From NCBI GenBank assembly GCA_910587075.1, contig CAJUKE010000001.1, positions 186,001-250,000 on the forward strand: 64,000 nucleotides of DNA. The letters run 5' to 3'. Below the pieces are notes generated by a model. It did no database searches. It was not told the DNA's origin and worked only from the letters and a program-made list of their open reading frames with translations. A program made the position numbers and the translations under genes. This document shows positions 1 to 8,914 of the stretch, piece by piece. The DNA is from an uncultured Muribaculaceae bacterium (GTDB lineage: Bacteria; Bacteroidota; Bacteroidia; Bacteroidales; Muribaculaceae). Every line of letters begins with the position of its first letter. Within the stretch, counting starts at the first letter, position 1.

Positions 1-1458
1 GATACCCTCGATGGTCACCTGGAAGTCAATCGAGGTGTTGTTACCCTTGAGGAGGAGACCCTTCTGGTCGGAGAGGAGCTGCGCGGTGCCGATTTTGGCA
101 ACGTCGAGCATTCCGATCACGCGCACCGCGATCGGGGTGTTGTCGTACCCCTTCTGTTTGGCTTTGAATATTTCGCCGAGGCCGACGTAGGTTTCCTTGC
201 CGCCCTTCGCGTCCTTCGCCATCTCAAGGCTCACGGTGTTGAAGTTGTCATTGGTGATGTAGAGCACTTTTGCGCCGGTTTTGAGGGAGCCGTCGTTGTT
301 GTAGGCGCCCACGCCGCCAGTCATCGACTGGTGGGCGAAGCCGGAGCGGTCAAACCCGGTAACGGTCAGGGAGGAAGCCTCGTTGGCTCCGGCAATCTCG
401 GCCTTCTCCTTCACGGGCACCACCTTTATAGTATAGCTGCCGGCGACGAGTCCGGGTATGTCGGCGCGCCCGTAGGCGGGGTAGCGGCGCACAAGTCGCG
501 AGTCGATTTTGGTGAAGTCGGCGTAGCGGCCACCTTTGACGTATACGTTATAGTCGTCGGCACCGTCAAAAAGCGACCACTTTACATAGGCGTATTCCTG
601 CCATCCGCGGGCCTCGATGATTTTCACCGCCCCGGCGGGGTTATTATATACACCATCGCCGTCGTTGACCGCTGCCTTGTGGAACTCGACGTGGTCGATG
701 GAGCTCTCGTAGGTATCCTCGGCCAGGGAGGTGTTGACGTGGCGCACCACCATTTTAGCCCCCTCGAACAGAAGGCGCTCAATATCCTCGGTGTTGTAAT
801 ACTTCACATCGCCGTTTTTAAGGAACACATGGGCCTGGTGCTTGTCGGTGCGGAGCGACACGGCGCCGGAGGTCTCGTCGCCGAGCCCCGGCTCGGGAGT
901 CTCCCCGGCGTCGGTAACGGCAAGCTCGAACACATAGAGACCGCCGGTGTTGGTGAGGGTAACGTCGCCGTCGGCGGTAACCGTCGCCACGTTGGTCTGC
1001 TTGTCGAGCGAGGTGCTGTTGAAGTAGCCGGAAACGGGGGTGAGGTTGGTCACATTCACACCGCGGTCGGCTGTCTTGCTGGAGGTCTGGCACACCATTT
1101 TCACGGTCTGCCCGGCGGTAAGCCCCTTTATGGTCACGGTGAGGGCCTTATTGAACGCCATGCGCGCGCCCTTGGGGTCGACGCGCACAGCATCGGTCAC
1201 TGTAGTCGTGAAGAGAAGGCCAGAGGTGGCCTCAAGCTCGGCACCGTTAGCTTTGAGGGGCTCGGCGTTATAGAGCGAGAGGCTTTTGAAGCGGTTGTTG
1301 CTGGTGGTATTCTCGTGCTCCCAGTTGGCGGGATCTGCTTCGAGATTGGCTATGTCGGTCGCGCTGAACGATGCGAAGTTCCAGCTACGCGCCGATACTC
1401 CGAACACCGAGGCCGCTGCCAGGAACGCCGGAAGCATATATTTTAATGTCTTTTTCAT
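1..1458 (-). CDS. Pectate lyase family protein (PL1-like), C-terminus beyond the window
   Basis: An uninterrupted minus-strand frame of 486 codons starts at the ATG at 1456-1458 and runs off the left edge, so the protein is 3'-truncated by the window. It begins with a signal peptide (MKKTLKYMLPAFLAAASVFG). A beta-rich region follows, then a fibronectin-like segment with KIIEARGWQEYAYVKWS and VYVKGGRYADF. After that comes the start of a segment (SGFAHQSMTGGVGAYNNDG, TGAKVLYITNDNFNTVSLEM) that I recognise from Bacteroidetes pectate lyases, just before the catalytic beta-helix. The Ca-binding and Arg catalytic residues would lie outside the window, so activity cannot be judged. It starts 12 bp after the small sorting-domain gene and is probably in the operon of the C10 peptidase. 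The role inferred from the family is cleavage of homogalacturonan outside the cell. Confidence 0.75.
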   Translation of the reverse strand, partial: MKKTLKYMLPAFLAAASVFGVSARSWNFASFSATDIANLEADPANWEHENTTSNNRFKSLSLYNAEPLKANGAELEATSGLLFTTTVTDAVRVDPKGARMAFNKALTVTIKGLTAGQTVKMVCQTSSKTADRGVNVTNLTPVSGYFNSTSLDKQTNVATVTADGDVTLTNTGGLYVFELAVTDAGETPEPGLGDETSGAVSLRTDKHQAHVFLKNGDVKYYNTEDIERLLFEGAKMVVRHVNTSLAEDTYESSIDHVEFHKAAVNDGDGVYNNPAGAVKIIEARGWQEYAYVKWSLFDGADDYNVYVKGGRYADFTKIDSRLVRRYPAYGRADIPGLVAGSYTIKVVPVKEKAEIAGANEASSLTVTGFDRSGFAHQSMTGGVGAYNNDGSLKTGAKVLYITNDNFNTVSLEMAKDAKGGKETYVGLGEIFKAKQKGYDNTPIAVRVIGMLDVAKIGTAQLLSDQKGLLLKGNNTSIDFQVTIEGI

Positions 1459-1470
1459 TGGTAGGAAATG

Positions 1471-1929
1471 TTAATGTTTCGTGAACTTCACAACGTCCTT
1501 TCCGGCACGGAGCACATATACCCCGGGGCGGAGACTTGAAACGTTGATTTCCATTTCGCCCTGGGCGGCAACGGGTCCGAACACGGTTTTTCCGGCAACG
1601 TCGTGGATAGTGAGCGCGGCATTACCGCTCAGCCCGCTGACTTTAAGCAGGTCGCCGACAATGCCGTCGTAGCTGAACACCGAGAGGTCTCCCACGGAGC
1701 CGATGGCCGATGTGCCGTCGGCAGCGAAGGAAAGTTTCACATCGCCCATATCGGCTTCCATACGGTCGGCATCGCCGAAATGAATCACAGCTTGGTCACC
1801 GTCGAATGTAATGGCCGTGACAACCTTGCTTACAGGCTCGCCATTGACGGTTACCCGGGCAACCTCGGCGGCATGGCAGCATATCGCGCCGGCCAGGGCA
1901 ACCCCGATAGAAATAAGGAATCGGTACAT
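1471..1929 (-). CDS. Small exported protein with C-terminal sorting domain
   Basis: This 152-residue protein has a signal peptide (residues 1-20, ending near CHAAE). A short beta-rich region follows with the pattern ITFDGDQAVIHFGDADRMEADM, and then a type A C-terminal sorting domain ending GVYVLRAGKDVVKFTKH. That ending is what the type IX secretion system recognises in Bacteroidetes. No catalytic motif is visible. It lies 85 bp downstream of the lipoprotein gene and 12 bp before the pectate lyase, so it is probably co-transcribed with them. Similar short proteins made of a small beta domain plus a sorting domain are common in Prevotella and Muribaculaceae. I do not know their function. Confidence 0.7.
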   Translation of the reverse strand: MYRFLISIGVALAGAICCHAAEVARVTVNGEPVSKVVTAITFDGDQAVIHFGDADRMEADMGDVKLSFAADGTSAIGSVGDLSVFSYDGIVGDLLKVSGLSGNAALTIHDVAGKTVFGPVAAQGEMEINVSSLRPGVYVLRAGKDVVKFTKH

Positions 1930-2014
1930 GATTTAAGTTGGTTTATTATTGTATTTCAGATTTAAGGCGGGGAGAGAGGCAGGGAGAAGAGTCGGAAGAG
2001 GTCGGAGGCGGGCG

Positions 2015-2557
2015 TCAGCGTTTGAGCCGGTAAACCGGGAGCGCGGCCTTGGCGGCCTCGGGGTCGGCCACCGCCTCGGAGGTGGTCATCGGGAGCCGAA
2101 GTGTATCGCTCACCCGTGCCCCCGGTATTATTGCCTCGCGCAGTTCGGCGATGGTTGGGGCGGTTTTCAGAGCGCGGTACTCGGCGTAGGTGTAGCGGGT
2201 GAAGACGCTGTTGTCCGACACGCCCCGGCGGTCGAGCCACCATCCGTCCCCCAGATCGAGAGGCTCGCTGTCGGGCCCGAGGTCGGAAGGCGCCGGATAC
2301 GACACTATTTCCCCCGAGGAGTTGACCGTAACCGGCACATTGGCGGCGTAAGGGCCGCTCATACGATAGGCCACCGCCTTGGGTATCAGCGCCGGAGCGC
2401 TGCCTCGCTCATTGGCCATAGGGCGCGGCTCCACAGCAAGCACTCGAGCGTTTTCAGCGCCGGAATCGGCTGTCGGGGCGCCACCCTGCTTGGCAGCATG
2501 GCAGCCGGAGGCCAAAATGGCCCCGGCTGCCGCGAAAGTTATTGAAGAGAGTTTCAT
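2015..2557 (-). CDS. Lipoprotein of unknown function, translationally coupled to the C10 peptidase
   Basis: The 180-residue protein opens with a lipoprotein signal peptide whose lipobox is LASGC (Cys19). The mature part has conserved-looking segments (LIPKAVAYRMSGPYAANV, LDLGDGWWLDRRGVSDNSVF, IIPGARVSDTL). I associate these, from memory only, with an uncharacterised Bacteroidales lipoprotein family. Its ATG overlaps the stop codon of the C10 peptidase gene by four bases (ATGA), so the two are translated from one message. C10 peptidases of the streptopain type are often encoded beside a dedicated inhibitor. An inhibitor or partner role is therefore possible here but unproven. Confidence 0.75.
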   Translation of the reverse strand: MKLSSITFAAAGAILASGCHAAKQGGAPTADSGAENARVLAVEPRPMANERGSAPALIPKAVAYRMSGPYAANVPVTVNSSGEIVSYPAPSDLGPDSEPLDLGDGWWLDRRGVSDNSVFTRYTYAEYRALKTAPTIAELREAIIPGARVSDTLRLPMTTSEAVADPEAAKAALPVYRLKR

Positions 2558-5004
2558 CGTACTACTATTTTTCTGGTGATTCTGTGTCCGGCGAGGTCGG
2601 TAACACTCACGGCGTAAACACCGGGCAAAACGCTTTGCAGGCTTAAGGTGGCGGAGCTCTCCCCTGCCGACACCGGCAGCGCGCGGCGCGTGCCGTCGAT
2701 GCCGTACAGGTCGGCCGAAGCGATTCCCGCCGGAGCCGAAACTATTAGCGAACCAGCCTCCTCAGTGATAACTATGCCGCCATCGGCGCTTACGCTCTCA
2801 ATGCCCGAGGTACCGACTGTGAATGTCAGATACGACAGCATATTGCTTGTGTCGTACGGGTCGAAAAGTCCGGCGGTGTATGTCTTGCCTACCTGGCCGA
2901 GGGTGAAATTGTAGGTGGTCGCGAGGTCGGCGCTCTGCCCGGCTCCGAGATAGGCAACAGGGAAATAATCCATAGCTATCGACTCATTGCTCTCGCTGCC
3001 GAACAGGGCTATAACCAAGGGTTTGTCAAGGAATCCGGCGGTCACTCCGACATTTGCCTTGAACTTTATTGCCGAGGCATTGACCCCCTGGGTGCCACCC
3101 TCGATGGAGAACGAGGAGCAGCTGAGCGCGGGGTTGCCGGGGTTTGCCTGAACGGGGAATTTGGCGTAGAAAAGCACCTCGTAGCGGTCGCGGTCGTAGA
3201 TCACGAAGTAGTAATCATCGGCGGCCTGGGCAGGGGCGGTACCTGAGAAGGTGTAATTCCGGGTAGCGCCGACAGTGAGATCGACACAGACCACATCGCC
3301 AGCCGACTTGATGTTAAGTTTGCCATCAGTCATAGTCGCGATGCCGCCGGAAACAGGCATAAACATCTCCATATCGGCAACGTTGGTGAGGTCGGCAGTG
3401 AACTGGTAGGCCCTTCCGGCGTAAACGCCCGTAACAGCCTTGACATTCGAAGCCTTGGGAAGCTCGACAGCCGGAGCGGCTACCGAATATGAGCCGCCAG
3501 TGGCCGTAAGAACCACATAGCCGGGGTATTGTATGCTTTGGTAAACGTCGAGCCACTCAGCCGAAGCGCCGTTGCCGGTAGGGCGGCATACGGGATATAC
3601 CTTGTAGGTGCCCTCCTTGACAGACGAAAGGCTAACGGCATACTCGGTAGCCCCGTAACCGGGCTGCACGCCCGAGGCCGCCGGACCCTGAATGTAAGAA
3701 ACCTGACCAGCGGCGTTGACCAGCTTCACACCCAGCTCCACCCCGAAAGTGCGGTCGGTCATATTGATGAACGCCCCGCCATTTCCGGCATTGAGCGTGA
3801 GAGTAGCCCCACTCACCGAGGCACCGAGCACTCCGTAGAGCGACAGACGGTTGTCATATTTGACCGTCTGCCCGGTGGGGCGGCGGATGCCGAAAATAGC
3901 GTCCTGAGAGAAGTTGAACCCGCCCCCGAGGCCACCGCCGATTCCGAGTCCGGCGGGATTCAGGGCGGTGAGGAGGAAGTAGCCGTCATAGGCTCCGCCC
4001 CACCCCCAGTTGAAGTGGAAATAGCCGTCGGCGCTGTAGCCGTCGCACACGAACTCGTGGCCAGAGGTGCGGGTATAGTCGGTGCCTCCGTAGAGCACAG
4101 GCCCGCAGTCGCGCAGATTCTCATAAACCATCTCTTCCCAGCGGTCGAGCGGATAGAAGTCGCGGTTTTTGAGATCGAGCGCCGCATCGTAGCCAAAATA
4201 AGTTTTCAGAGCCTTGGCGGCGAGGTCGGAGGTTGTACCAGACTCCGAGGCAGAGTACTTCATCTGGGTCGCATAGCCGCACGCCTTCATAAGTGTGGCA
4301 ACAGCGGTGGACTGCGCCTCGGAGTAACCGCCAGCGTAGGAGTCGAGCATATTGCCCCAGTCAAACGTGGTCTCGGCGAAATTCATCGAAAGAGTCTCGC
4401 CGTTGAGTTTGTAGGAAATCGAGGAGAAACCCTTGGCGGGATAAGCGTGGTATTTCATAACCTGCGCCATAGCCGTGGCCACGCACCCGGTCACCGCCCT
4501 CTTACCGCCGATTTCGGGGCAGAGGTCGTTGAAGGGAGCGTCCTGGTTCCAGTAAGTGGTGAGCAACGGCGCGATCGGGGCGCGGTCGGCCCGCGAATCG
4601 GCCATATTGATCGCGGGAGCCGAAGCGGGGGCTTTGGAGCGGGCGTAGTCAATCTGCCGCCCGTACTCTCCGAGCCACCACGCCATCTGAGGTGGCATCT
4701 GCCCGTCGGCCGAGAGCGGAGCGTCGGAATAGCCAAGCAGCGGCAGCGCCACATCGTCGGCGGCAACTACCAGGAAACCGTTATCGCGGCCATAGATGTA
4801 GGCGGCAGGGACACCCGCCGGGGTGTCGACGGTCTTAAGCAGCCTCGGAGCGGCTGAGCGGGATATAAAGGATTTGACCACGGGGTTGGCACCGCCATCG
4901 CCGAGGGCACGGCGGAGCGCCCCGCCGGGAGCAAGGGTGGCAGAAGAGCCTGTAAGCGCGGTAGCCGCAAAAGCGGCCGCGGCCATAATGTGATGTATTC
5001 GCAT
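2554..5004 (-). CDS. C10 family cysteine peptidase (streptopain-like), secreted
   Basis: An 816-residue secreted protease. After a signal peptide (MRIHHIMAAAAFAATALTGS) comes a Spi-like propeptide region, where VDTPAGVPAAYIYGRDNGFL is typical. The C10 papain-like domain carries Cys174 in GCVATAMAQVMKYH, His316 in GHEFVCDGY and the family motif FNWGWGGAYDGYF. About 400 beta-rich residues follow, ending in a C-terminal sorting domain (PGVYAVSVTDLAGHRITRK). Both catalytic residues are present. The frame is open upstream to 5046, but a -7 box at 5034-5041 places the transcript start near 5027, so I chose the ATG at 5002-5004. It heads the operon with the lipoprotein, the small sorting protein and the pectate lyase. 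Streptopain relatives cleave host or dietary proteins outside the cell. Confidence 0.9.
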   Translation of the reverse strand: MRIHHIMAAAAFAATALTGSSATLAPGGALRRALGDGGANPVVKSFISRSAAPRLLKTVDTPAGVPAAYIYGRDNGFLVVAADDVALPLLGYSDAPLSADGQMPPQMAWWLGEYGRQIDYARSKAPASAPAINMADSRADRAPIAPLLTTYWNQDAPFNDLCPEIGGKRAVTGCVATAMAQVMKYHAYPAKGFSSISYKLNGETLSMNFAETTFDWGNMLDSYAGGYSEAQSTAVATLMKACGYATQMKYSASESGTTSDLAAKALKTYFGYDAALDLKNRDFYPLDRWEEMVYENLRDCGPVLYGGTDYTRTSGHEFVCDGYSADGYFHFNWGWGGAYDGYFLLTALNPAGLGIGGGLGGGFNFSQDAIFGIRRPTGQTVKYDNRLSLYGVLGASVSGATLTLNAGNGGAFINMTDRTFGVELGVKLVNAAGQVSYIQGPAASGVQPGYGATEYAVSLSSVKEGTYKVYPVCRPTGNGASAEWLDVYQSIQYPGYVVLTATGGSYSVAAPAVELPKASNVKAVTGVYAGRAYQFTADLTNVADMEMFMPVSGGIATMTDGKLNIKSAGDVVCVDLTVGATRNYTFSGTAPAQAADDYYFVIYDRDRYEVLFYAKFPVQANPGNPALSCSSFSIEGGTQGVNASAIKFKANVGVTAGFLDKPLVIALFGSESNESIAMDYFPVAYLGAGQSADLATTYNFTLGQVGKTYTAGLFDPYDTSNMLSYLTFTVGTSGIESVSADGGIVITEEAGSLIVSAPAGIASADLYGIDGTRRALPVSAGESSATLSLQSVLPGVYAVSVTDLAGHRITRKIVVR

Positions 5005-5033
5005 ATTCGTTGTGTCGTTCAATACGGCAACGG

Positions 5034-5041
5034 CAAAGTTA
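5034..5041 (-). promoter_or_regulatory. Bacteroidetes -7 box for the C10 peptidase operon
   Basis: The minus strand reads TAACTTTG, an exact match to the Bacteroidetes -7 consensus TAnnTTTG. It lies 29 bases before the chosen ATG. No convincing -33 TTTG is seen. It lies inside the longer open frame and so argues for the downstream start codon. Confidence 0.6.
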
Positions 5042-5118
5042 CGCAATTAATAGTGTGTTTCAAAATAATTCACAGCGCGCCCCGGGCGACAAATTGTCAT
5101 AAATAGGGGCGATACGCT

Positions 5119-5994
5119 TCACGAAGGGTTCTTGACCATAAATATCGGGCATCCGCGCGAGGGGTAGGCAATCTCGCCCTGGCGGTAGGAGAATACCAGG
5201 TTGTCGCCCATCACGGCGCACTGGCCCATAGGGAAGTTCTCAACAGTGAACGGCTCAGAAGCGCCAGGATTTATGAAGTCGCTGAGCCACTTCAGGTAGT
5301 TGCCGACCGAGCGTCCGGCATCGGCGGCCATAAGCCCGAGGAGCTCCTCGCGCACTTCCTTCCTCTTGTCGGCGGGTACGAGTTGCTCGTAGCCGAGGGG
5401 CTCGCCCCCGGGGAGAGAGAAGCTGACGTAGGACGCGTCAGTGTCGCACGCCCCGCCGCCGCACGATTCATTGTAGGCCATATAGGTCACGGCGCTCTTG
5501 CCGTCGGTCCAGGCCGGGCGGAGCTCCATAATCACATAATACCCGTAGCGCACCGATTCCTTGAGCGCCGGGAGAATGTCGTAGGTGAAAATGTTACCAT
5601 AATAGTCTATTTCGCGCTCAACAGCGGTGGCGGAGCCGTTCTCGCGGTCAAACTCCACCTCGCCACCCGCTACCTCGGCGAAATTCTCAGCCACTATACG
5701 GGCAAGCTGCACGTTGACCCCGGAGGTCTCCGAAAGGGCGAACACCCTTATCGACATATACACATCCTCATGCTCGGTGGGATAGACGCGGGCGTACTCG
5801 CGGGTGGGGAGCTCGACGCGCCCGAACGTGAAAGTGCTGTCGCGGGTGAAGTCCTCCGTAACCGCCGCGACCGTCTCGGCGATTTCCTCACTGTCGGGAA
5901 TCTCCGGCGAACGGTCTACAGTATCGGTATGATGGCATGATGTGGCGGCAAGCAACGCTGCCAGGCCGAGTGCGGGGATAATAGAGGTTTTCAT
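5119..5994 (-). CDS. DUF3298-type lipoprotein
   Basis: A 291-residue lipoprotein whose signal peptide ends in the lipobox AATSC, with start MKTSIIPALGLAAL at the ATG 5992-5994. I prefer this to the upstream TTG. The C-terminal part (LKESVRYGYYVIMELRPAW, SVGNYLKWLSDFINP, GDNLVFSYRQGEIAYPSRG) has the layout of the DUF3298/RsiV-C domain, which in other proteins is extracytoplasmic and binds ligands such as lysozyme. Two closely spaced Cys lie in ESCGGGACDTDASYV. It is transcribed away from porX and toward the C10 operon, 114 bp away. Its function is unknown. The family assignment is moderate, while the lipoprotein call is firm. Confidence 0.75.
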   Translation of the reverse strand: MKTSIIPALGLAALLAATSCHHTDTVDRSPEIPDSEEIAETVAAVTEDFTRDSTFTFGRVELPTREYARVYPTEHEDVYMSIRVFALSETSGVNVQLARIVAENFAEVAGGEVEFDRENGSATAVEREIDYYGNIFTYDILPALKESVRYGYYVIMELRPAWTDGKSAVTYMAYNESCGGGACDTDASYVSFSLPGGEPLGYEQLVPADKRKEVREELLGLMAADAGRSVGNYLKWLSDFINPGASEPFTVENFPMGQCAVMGDNLVFSYRQGEIAYPSRGCPIFMVKNPS

Positions 5995-6104
5995 CAGCAA
6001 AACAAGTATATGTCTTATGATTATGAAACGACAAGATGGGGCCGCCGGTTCACGCCGTCACAAAAAAATAACGCGTCTGACGCACCTTTTTATGTTAAAA
6101 ACGT

Positions 6105-6112
6105 TACCTTTG
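6105..6112 (+). promoter_or_regulatory. -7 box for the porX operon
   Basis: TACCTTTG followed by T matches TAnnTTTG, with a T-rich stretch (6087-6091) at about the -33 position. It lies 58 bases before the porX ATG. Confidence 0.6.
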
Positions 6113-6170
6113 TAGTGGAGTAATCCAACCATACCGATTTTGGTTATCTTATTGGAACAAAACAAGCCGA

Positions 6171-7715
6171 ATGAGCGAATACAGCATACTATGGGCCGAC
6201 GATGAAATCGACCTGCTCAAACCCCACATAATGTTTCTCAAATCGAAAGGCTACGAGCCGGTGACGGTCAACAACGGCCGCGACGCGCTCGACCTTGTCG
6301 AGAAGCAGCATTTCGACCTGGTGATTCTCGACGAGAATATGCCGGGACTCACCGGCCTCGAAACACTCCAACGCATAAAGGAGTTGACTCCGCAGACCCC
6401 GGTGATCATGATTACCAAAAGCGAGGAGGAGAACATCATGGACCAGGCCGTCGGCAACAAAATCGCCGACTACCTCATTAAGCCGGTAAATCCGATGCAG
6501 ATCCTGATGTCGATCAAGAAGAACCTCCACAGCGACCAGCTCGTGAGCGAGACCGCCGCGGCCGACTACCGCCAGGAGTTCGCCAGAATTTCCCAAGCCA
6601 TATCCGAAGCCGCCGACATCGACGACTGGTACCGGCTCTACGAGAAACTCACAGCCTGGGAGCTGCGCCTCGCGGCCGCCGACACCAATATGGACGAGAT
6701 GCTGAAGATGCAGAAAAGCGAGGCCGACTCAGCATTCTATAAATTCGTAAAACGGCACTACGAGGGTTGGATTCTCTCCGACACCGACCGCCCACTGATG
6801 AGCCCGCGGATTTTCCCCGACACCGTATTCCCCCTGCTCGACAAGGAGGAGCAGGTGTTCTTCGTGCTGATCGACAACTTCCGCCTCGACCTCTGGCTCT
6901 CGATAAAACCCGCCCTCGCCGAATATTTCACTTTCGACGAGCGCCTCTACACCTCCATACTCCCCACGGCGACACAGTATGCCCGCAACGCTATTTTCTC
7001 GGGGCTGATGCCGCTCGACATCGCCAAAATGTTTCCCAACCTCTGGGTCGACGAGGACGAAGAGGAGGGTAAGAACCTCAACGAGAGCGAGCTGATCGCG
7101 ACGATGCTCGACCGTTACCGCCGCCCGTGCAAGTTCTCATACAATAAGGTAAACGACTCGGCCGGAGGGGAGAAACTGCTCCGCGAGTTCGCCAACCTGA
7201 AGCAGAACAAACTCAACGTGGTGGTGCTCAACTTCATCGACATGCTCTCGCACGCCCGCACCGAGAGCCGCATGATCCGCGAACTCGCCGGGAGCGACGC
7301 GGCCTACCGCTCGCTGGCGGCGTCGTGGTTCAAGCACTCCCCGGCCCTGGACCTGTTCCGGCGCATCGCCGCGAGCGGGGCCAAAGTGGTGCTCACCACC
7401 GACCACGGCACTATCAGGGTCGACAACCCGGTGAAAGTAGTCGGCGACAAGAACACCAATACCAACCTGCGCTACAAGGTTGGCAAAAACCTCGGCTACA
7501 ACGGCAAGCAGGTCTTCGAAATCAAACGCCCCTCGGAGATGGGACTCCCCTCGCCCAACATATCGTCGGCCTACATCTTCGCCGGGAATAACGACTTTTT
7601 CGCCTATCCCAACAACTACAACTATTATGTGCAATACTACGACGGCACCTTCCAGCACGGAGGCATCTCGCTTGAAGAGATGCTCGTGCCGCTGGTGACG
7701 CTCACCCCGCGATAA
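6171..7715 (+). CDS. porX: PorX: response regulator with PglZ phosphatase-like domain, T9SS regulator
   Basis: This 514-residue protein matches PorX in full length. Residues 1-120 form a CheY-like receiver with acidic pocket D10/D11, phospho-acceptor D54 (VILDENMPGL), T82 and K105 (IKP). A helical linker is followed, from about residue 210, by a PglZ/alkaline-phosphatase-like domain. Its metal and nucleophile motifs are visible in FFVLIDNFRLDLW, ILPTATQYARN, NFIDMLSHAR and VVLTTDHGTIR. PorX acts in the cytoplasm with the sensor PorY and an ECF sigma factor to control type IX secretion genes. The PglZ part hydrolyses phosphodiesters in characterised homologues. It is the first gene of an operon and is followed 18 bp later by tsaE, a linkage I know from other Bacteroidetes. 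The presence of porX fits the many sorting-domain proteins in this window. Confidence 0.93.
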   Translation: MSEYSILWADDEIDLLKPHIMFLKSKGYEPVTVNNGRDALDLVEKQHFDLVILDENMPGLTGLETLQRIKELTPQTPVIMITKSEEENIMDQAVGNKIADYLIKPVNPMQILMSIKKNLHSDQLVSETAAADYRQEFARISQAISEAADIDDWYRLYEKLTAWELRLAAADTNMDEMLKMQKSEADSAFYKFVKRHYEGWILSDTDRPLMSPRIFPDTVFPLLDKEEQVFFVLIDNFRLDLWLSIKPALAEYFTFDERLYTSILPTATQYARNAIFSGLMPLDIAKMFPNLWVDEDEEEGKNLNESELIATMLDRYRRPCKFSYNKVNDSAGGEKLLREFANLKQNKLNVVVLNFIDMLSHARTESRMIRELAGSDAAYRSLAASWFKHSPALDLFRRIAASGAKVVLTTDHGTIRVDNPVKVVGDKNTNTNLRYKVGKNLGYNGKQVFEIKRPSEMGLPSPNISSAYIFAGNNDFFAYPNNYNYYVQYYDGTFQHGGISLEEMLVPLVTLTPR

Positions 7716-7733
7716 ACCATAAGAAACAGCATT

Positions 7734-8171
7734 ATGACTACCGAAATACTGATCAAGACCCCCGAGAACCTGCCTGAGGCAGCCCGGGAATTCGCCTCGC
7801 TCATGGGCGACGAGACCGTTTACGCTTTCCGCGGCGAAATGGGCGCGGGCAAAACCACATTCATCGCCGCCCTCGTGCGCGAACTCGGCGTGAGCGACGA
7901 CATGGCCAACTCCCCCTCGTTCGCCATCATCAACGAATACCGCTCCGACACAACGGCGGAACTCATATACCACTTCGACCTCTACCGACTGGAATCGGTC
8001 GAAGAGGCGCTCGAAATCGGCATCGAGGATTACTTCGACTCCGGCGCCCTCTGCCTGCTCGAATGGCCCGAACGCATCGAGGCGCTCCTCCCCGACGACA
8101 CCGTGGAGGTAGAGGTGCGCGTTAACCCCGACGAATCGCGCACACTCGTAGTGCGCCAGCCGGAACTCTGA
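7734..8171 (+). CDS. tsaE: TsaE, ATPase subunit of the tRNA t6A threonylcarbamoyltransferase complex
   Basis: A 145-residue P-loop ATPase with Walker [10 protein letters not shown] at residues 34-42. The family block [10 protein letters not shown] is followed by [22 protein letters not shown] and [13 protein letters not shown]. With TsaB and TsaD it supports N6-threonylcarbamoylation of A37 in tRNAs that read ANN codons, in the cytoplasm. The length is normal for the family. It sits between porX and birA, 8 bp before the latter, in what looks like a single transcript. Nothing unusual is seen. Confidence 0.95.
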   Translation: MTTEILIKTPENLPEAAREFASLMGDETVYAFRGEMGAGKTTFIAALVRELGVSDDMANSPSFAIINEYRSDTTAELIYHFDLYRLESVEEALEIGIEDYFDSGALCLLEWPERIEALLPDDTVEVEVRVNPDESRTLVVRQPEL

Positions 8172-8179
8172 CCCAGGCC

Positions 8180-8914
8180 ATGGCTCTACCGTTTCTGATA
8201 AAGCTCCCCGAGGTAAACTCAACGAGCACCTGGCTCAAGGAACACGCCGAAGAGGTTTCGCTCCCCGCCCTCGCGATCACCGACCGCCAGACCGGGGGAA
8301 GGGGCCAGAGGGGCAACTCCTGGGAAGCCGAACCGGGCAAGAACCTCACCTTCTCGGTAATCTTTAAGCCCGAGGGGATAACCCCGGCCCGGCAGTTCTT
8401 CATCTCCGAGGCGGTATGCCTCGGGGTGGTCGACGCGCTACGGCGCCATCTGCCCAACCCGGATGAGGTGAGGGTGAAGTGGCCCAACGACGTTTACGCC
8501 GGCGACAAAAAAATATGCGGCATACTGATAGAGCACTCACTCGAATCAGCCACCACCATACGCCACACCATTGCCGGAATCGGGGTCAACGTCAACCAGG
8601 AGCGGTTCACATCGCCGGCACCGAACCCGGTGTCGATTATAAACCTCACCGGCACCCCGACCGACAAGGAGCTACTGCTCGAACAGATTGTCGACGCCAT
8701 GTTCGCTAACCTCGATGCGGCCCCCCCCGAGCTGCACAGCCGCTATATCGACACCCTGTGGCGAGGCCGCGGCCTACACCCGTTCGCCACTCCCGACGGC
8801 GACGTGTTCAGCGCCTCGATCGAGGCGATTGACCCCGCCGGGGCGCTCTCGCTCCGCCATGCCGACGGCAGCCTCACGACCCACCTCTTCAAAGAGGTCC
8901 AGTTCATTCTATGA
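8180..8914 (+). CDS. birA: Biotin--[acetyl-CoA-carboxylase] ligase
   Basis: A 244-residue protein-biotin ligase with the class signature TDRQTGGRGQRGNSWEAEPG, which is the biotinyl-AMP loop. It also has VKWPNDVYAGDKKICGILIE, containing the catalytic lysine, and GIGVNVNQERF. There is no N-terminal winged-helix domain, so it is a class I, non-regulatory enzyme and cannot act as a biotin repressor. It attaches biotin to acyl-CoA carboxylase carrier proteins. Its TGA stop overlaps the ATG of the next gene (ATGA at 8911-8914), indicating translational coupling to the glycosyltransferase. Confidence 0.94.
   Translation: MALPFLIKLPEVNSTSTWLKEHAEEVSLPALAITDRQTGGRGQRGNSWEAEPGKNLTFSVIFKPEGITPARQFFISEAVCLGVVDALRRHLPNPDEVRVKWPNDVYAGDKKICGILIEHSLESATTIRHTIAGIGVNVNQERFTSPAPNPVSIINLTGTPTDKELLLEQIVDAMFANLDAAPPELHSRYIDTLWRGRGLHPFATPDGDVFSASIEAIDPAGALSLRHADGSLTTHLFKEVQFIL

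Noticed and set aside
331..1446. Long plus-strand open frame (371 codons) opposite the truncated pectate lyase
   Set aside because: The minus frame is uninterrupted for 486 codons, has a signal peptide and recognisable lyase segments. The plus frame is a Gly/Val/His-rich antisense shadow, common in GC-rich DNA.
3529..4857. Plus-strand frame of 442 codons opposite the C10 peptidase
   Set aside because: It has no domain, signal or promoter, and the composition (Arg, Gly, Val, His) is that of an antisense frame. The C10 gene has both catalytic residues.
7137..8222. Minus-strand frame of 361 codons opposite porX and tsaE
   Set aside because: It spans two clearly coding plus-strand genes and shows only antisense composition.
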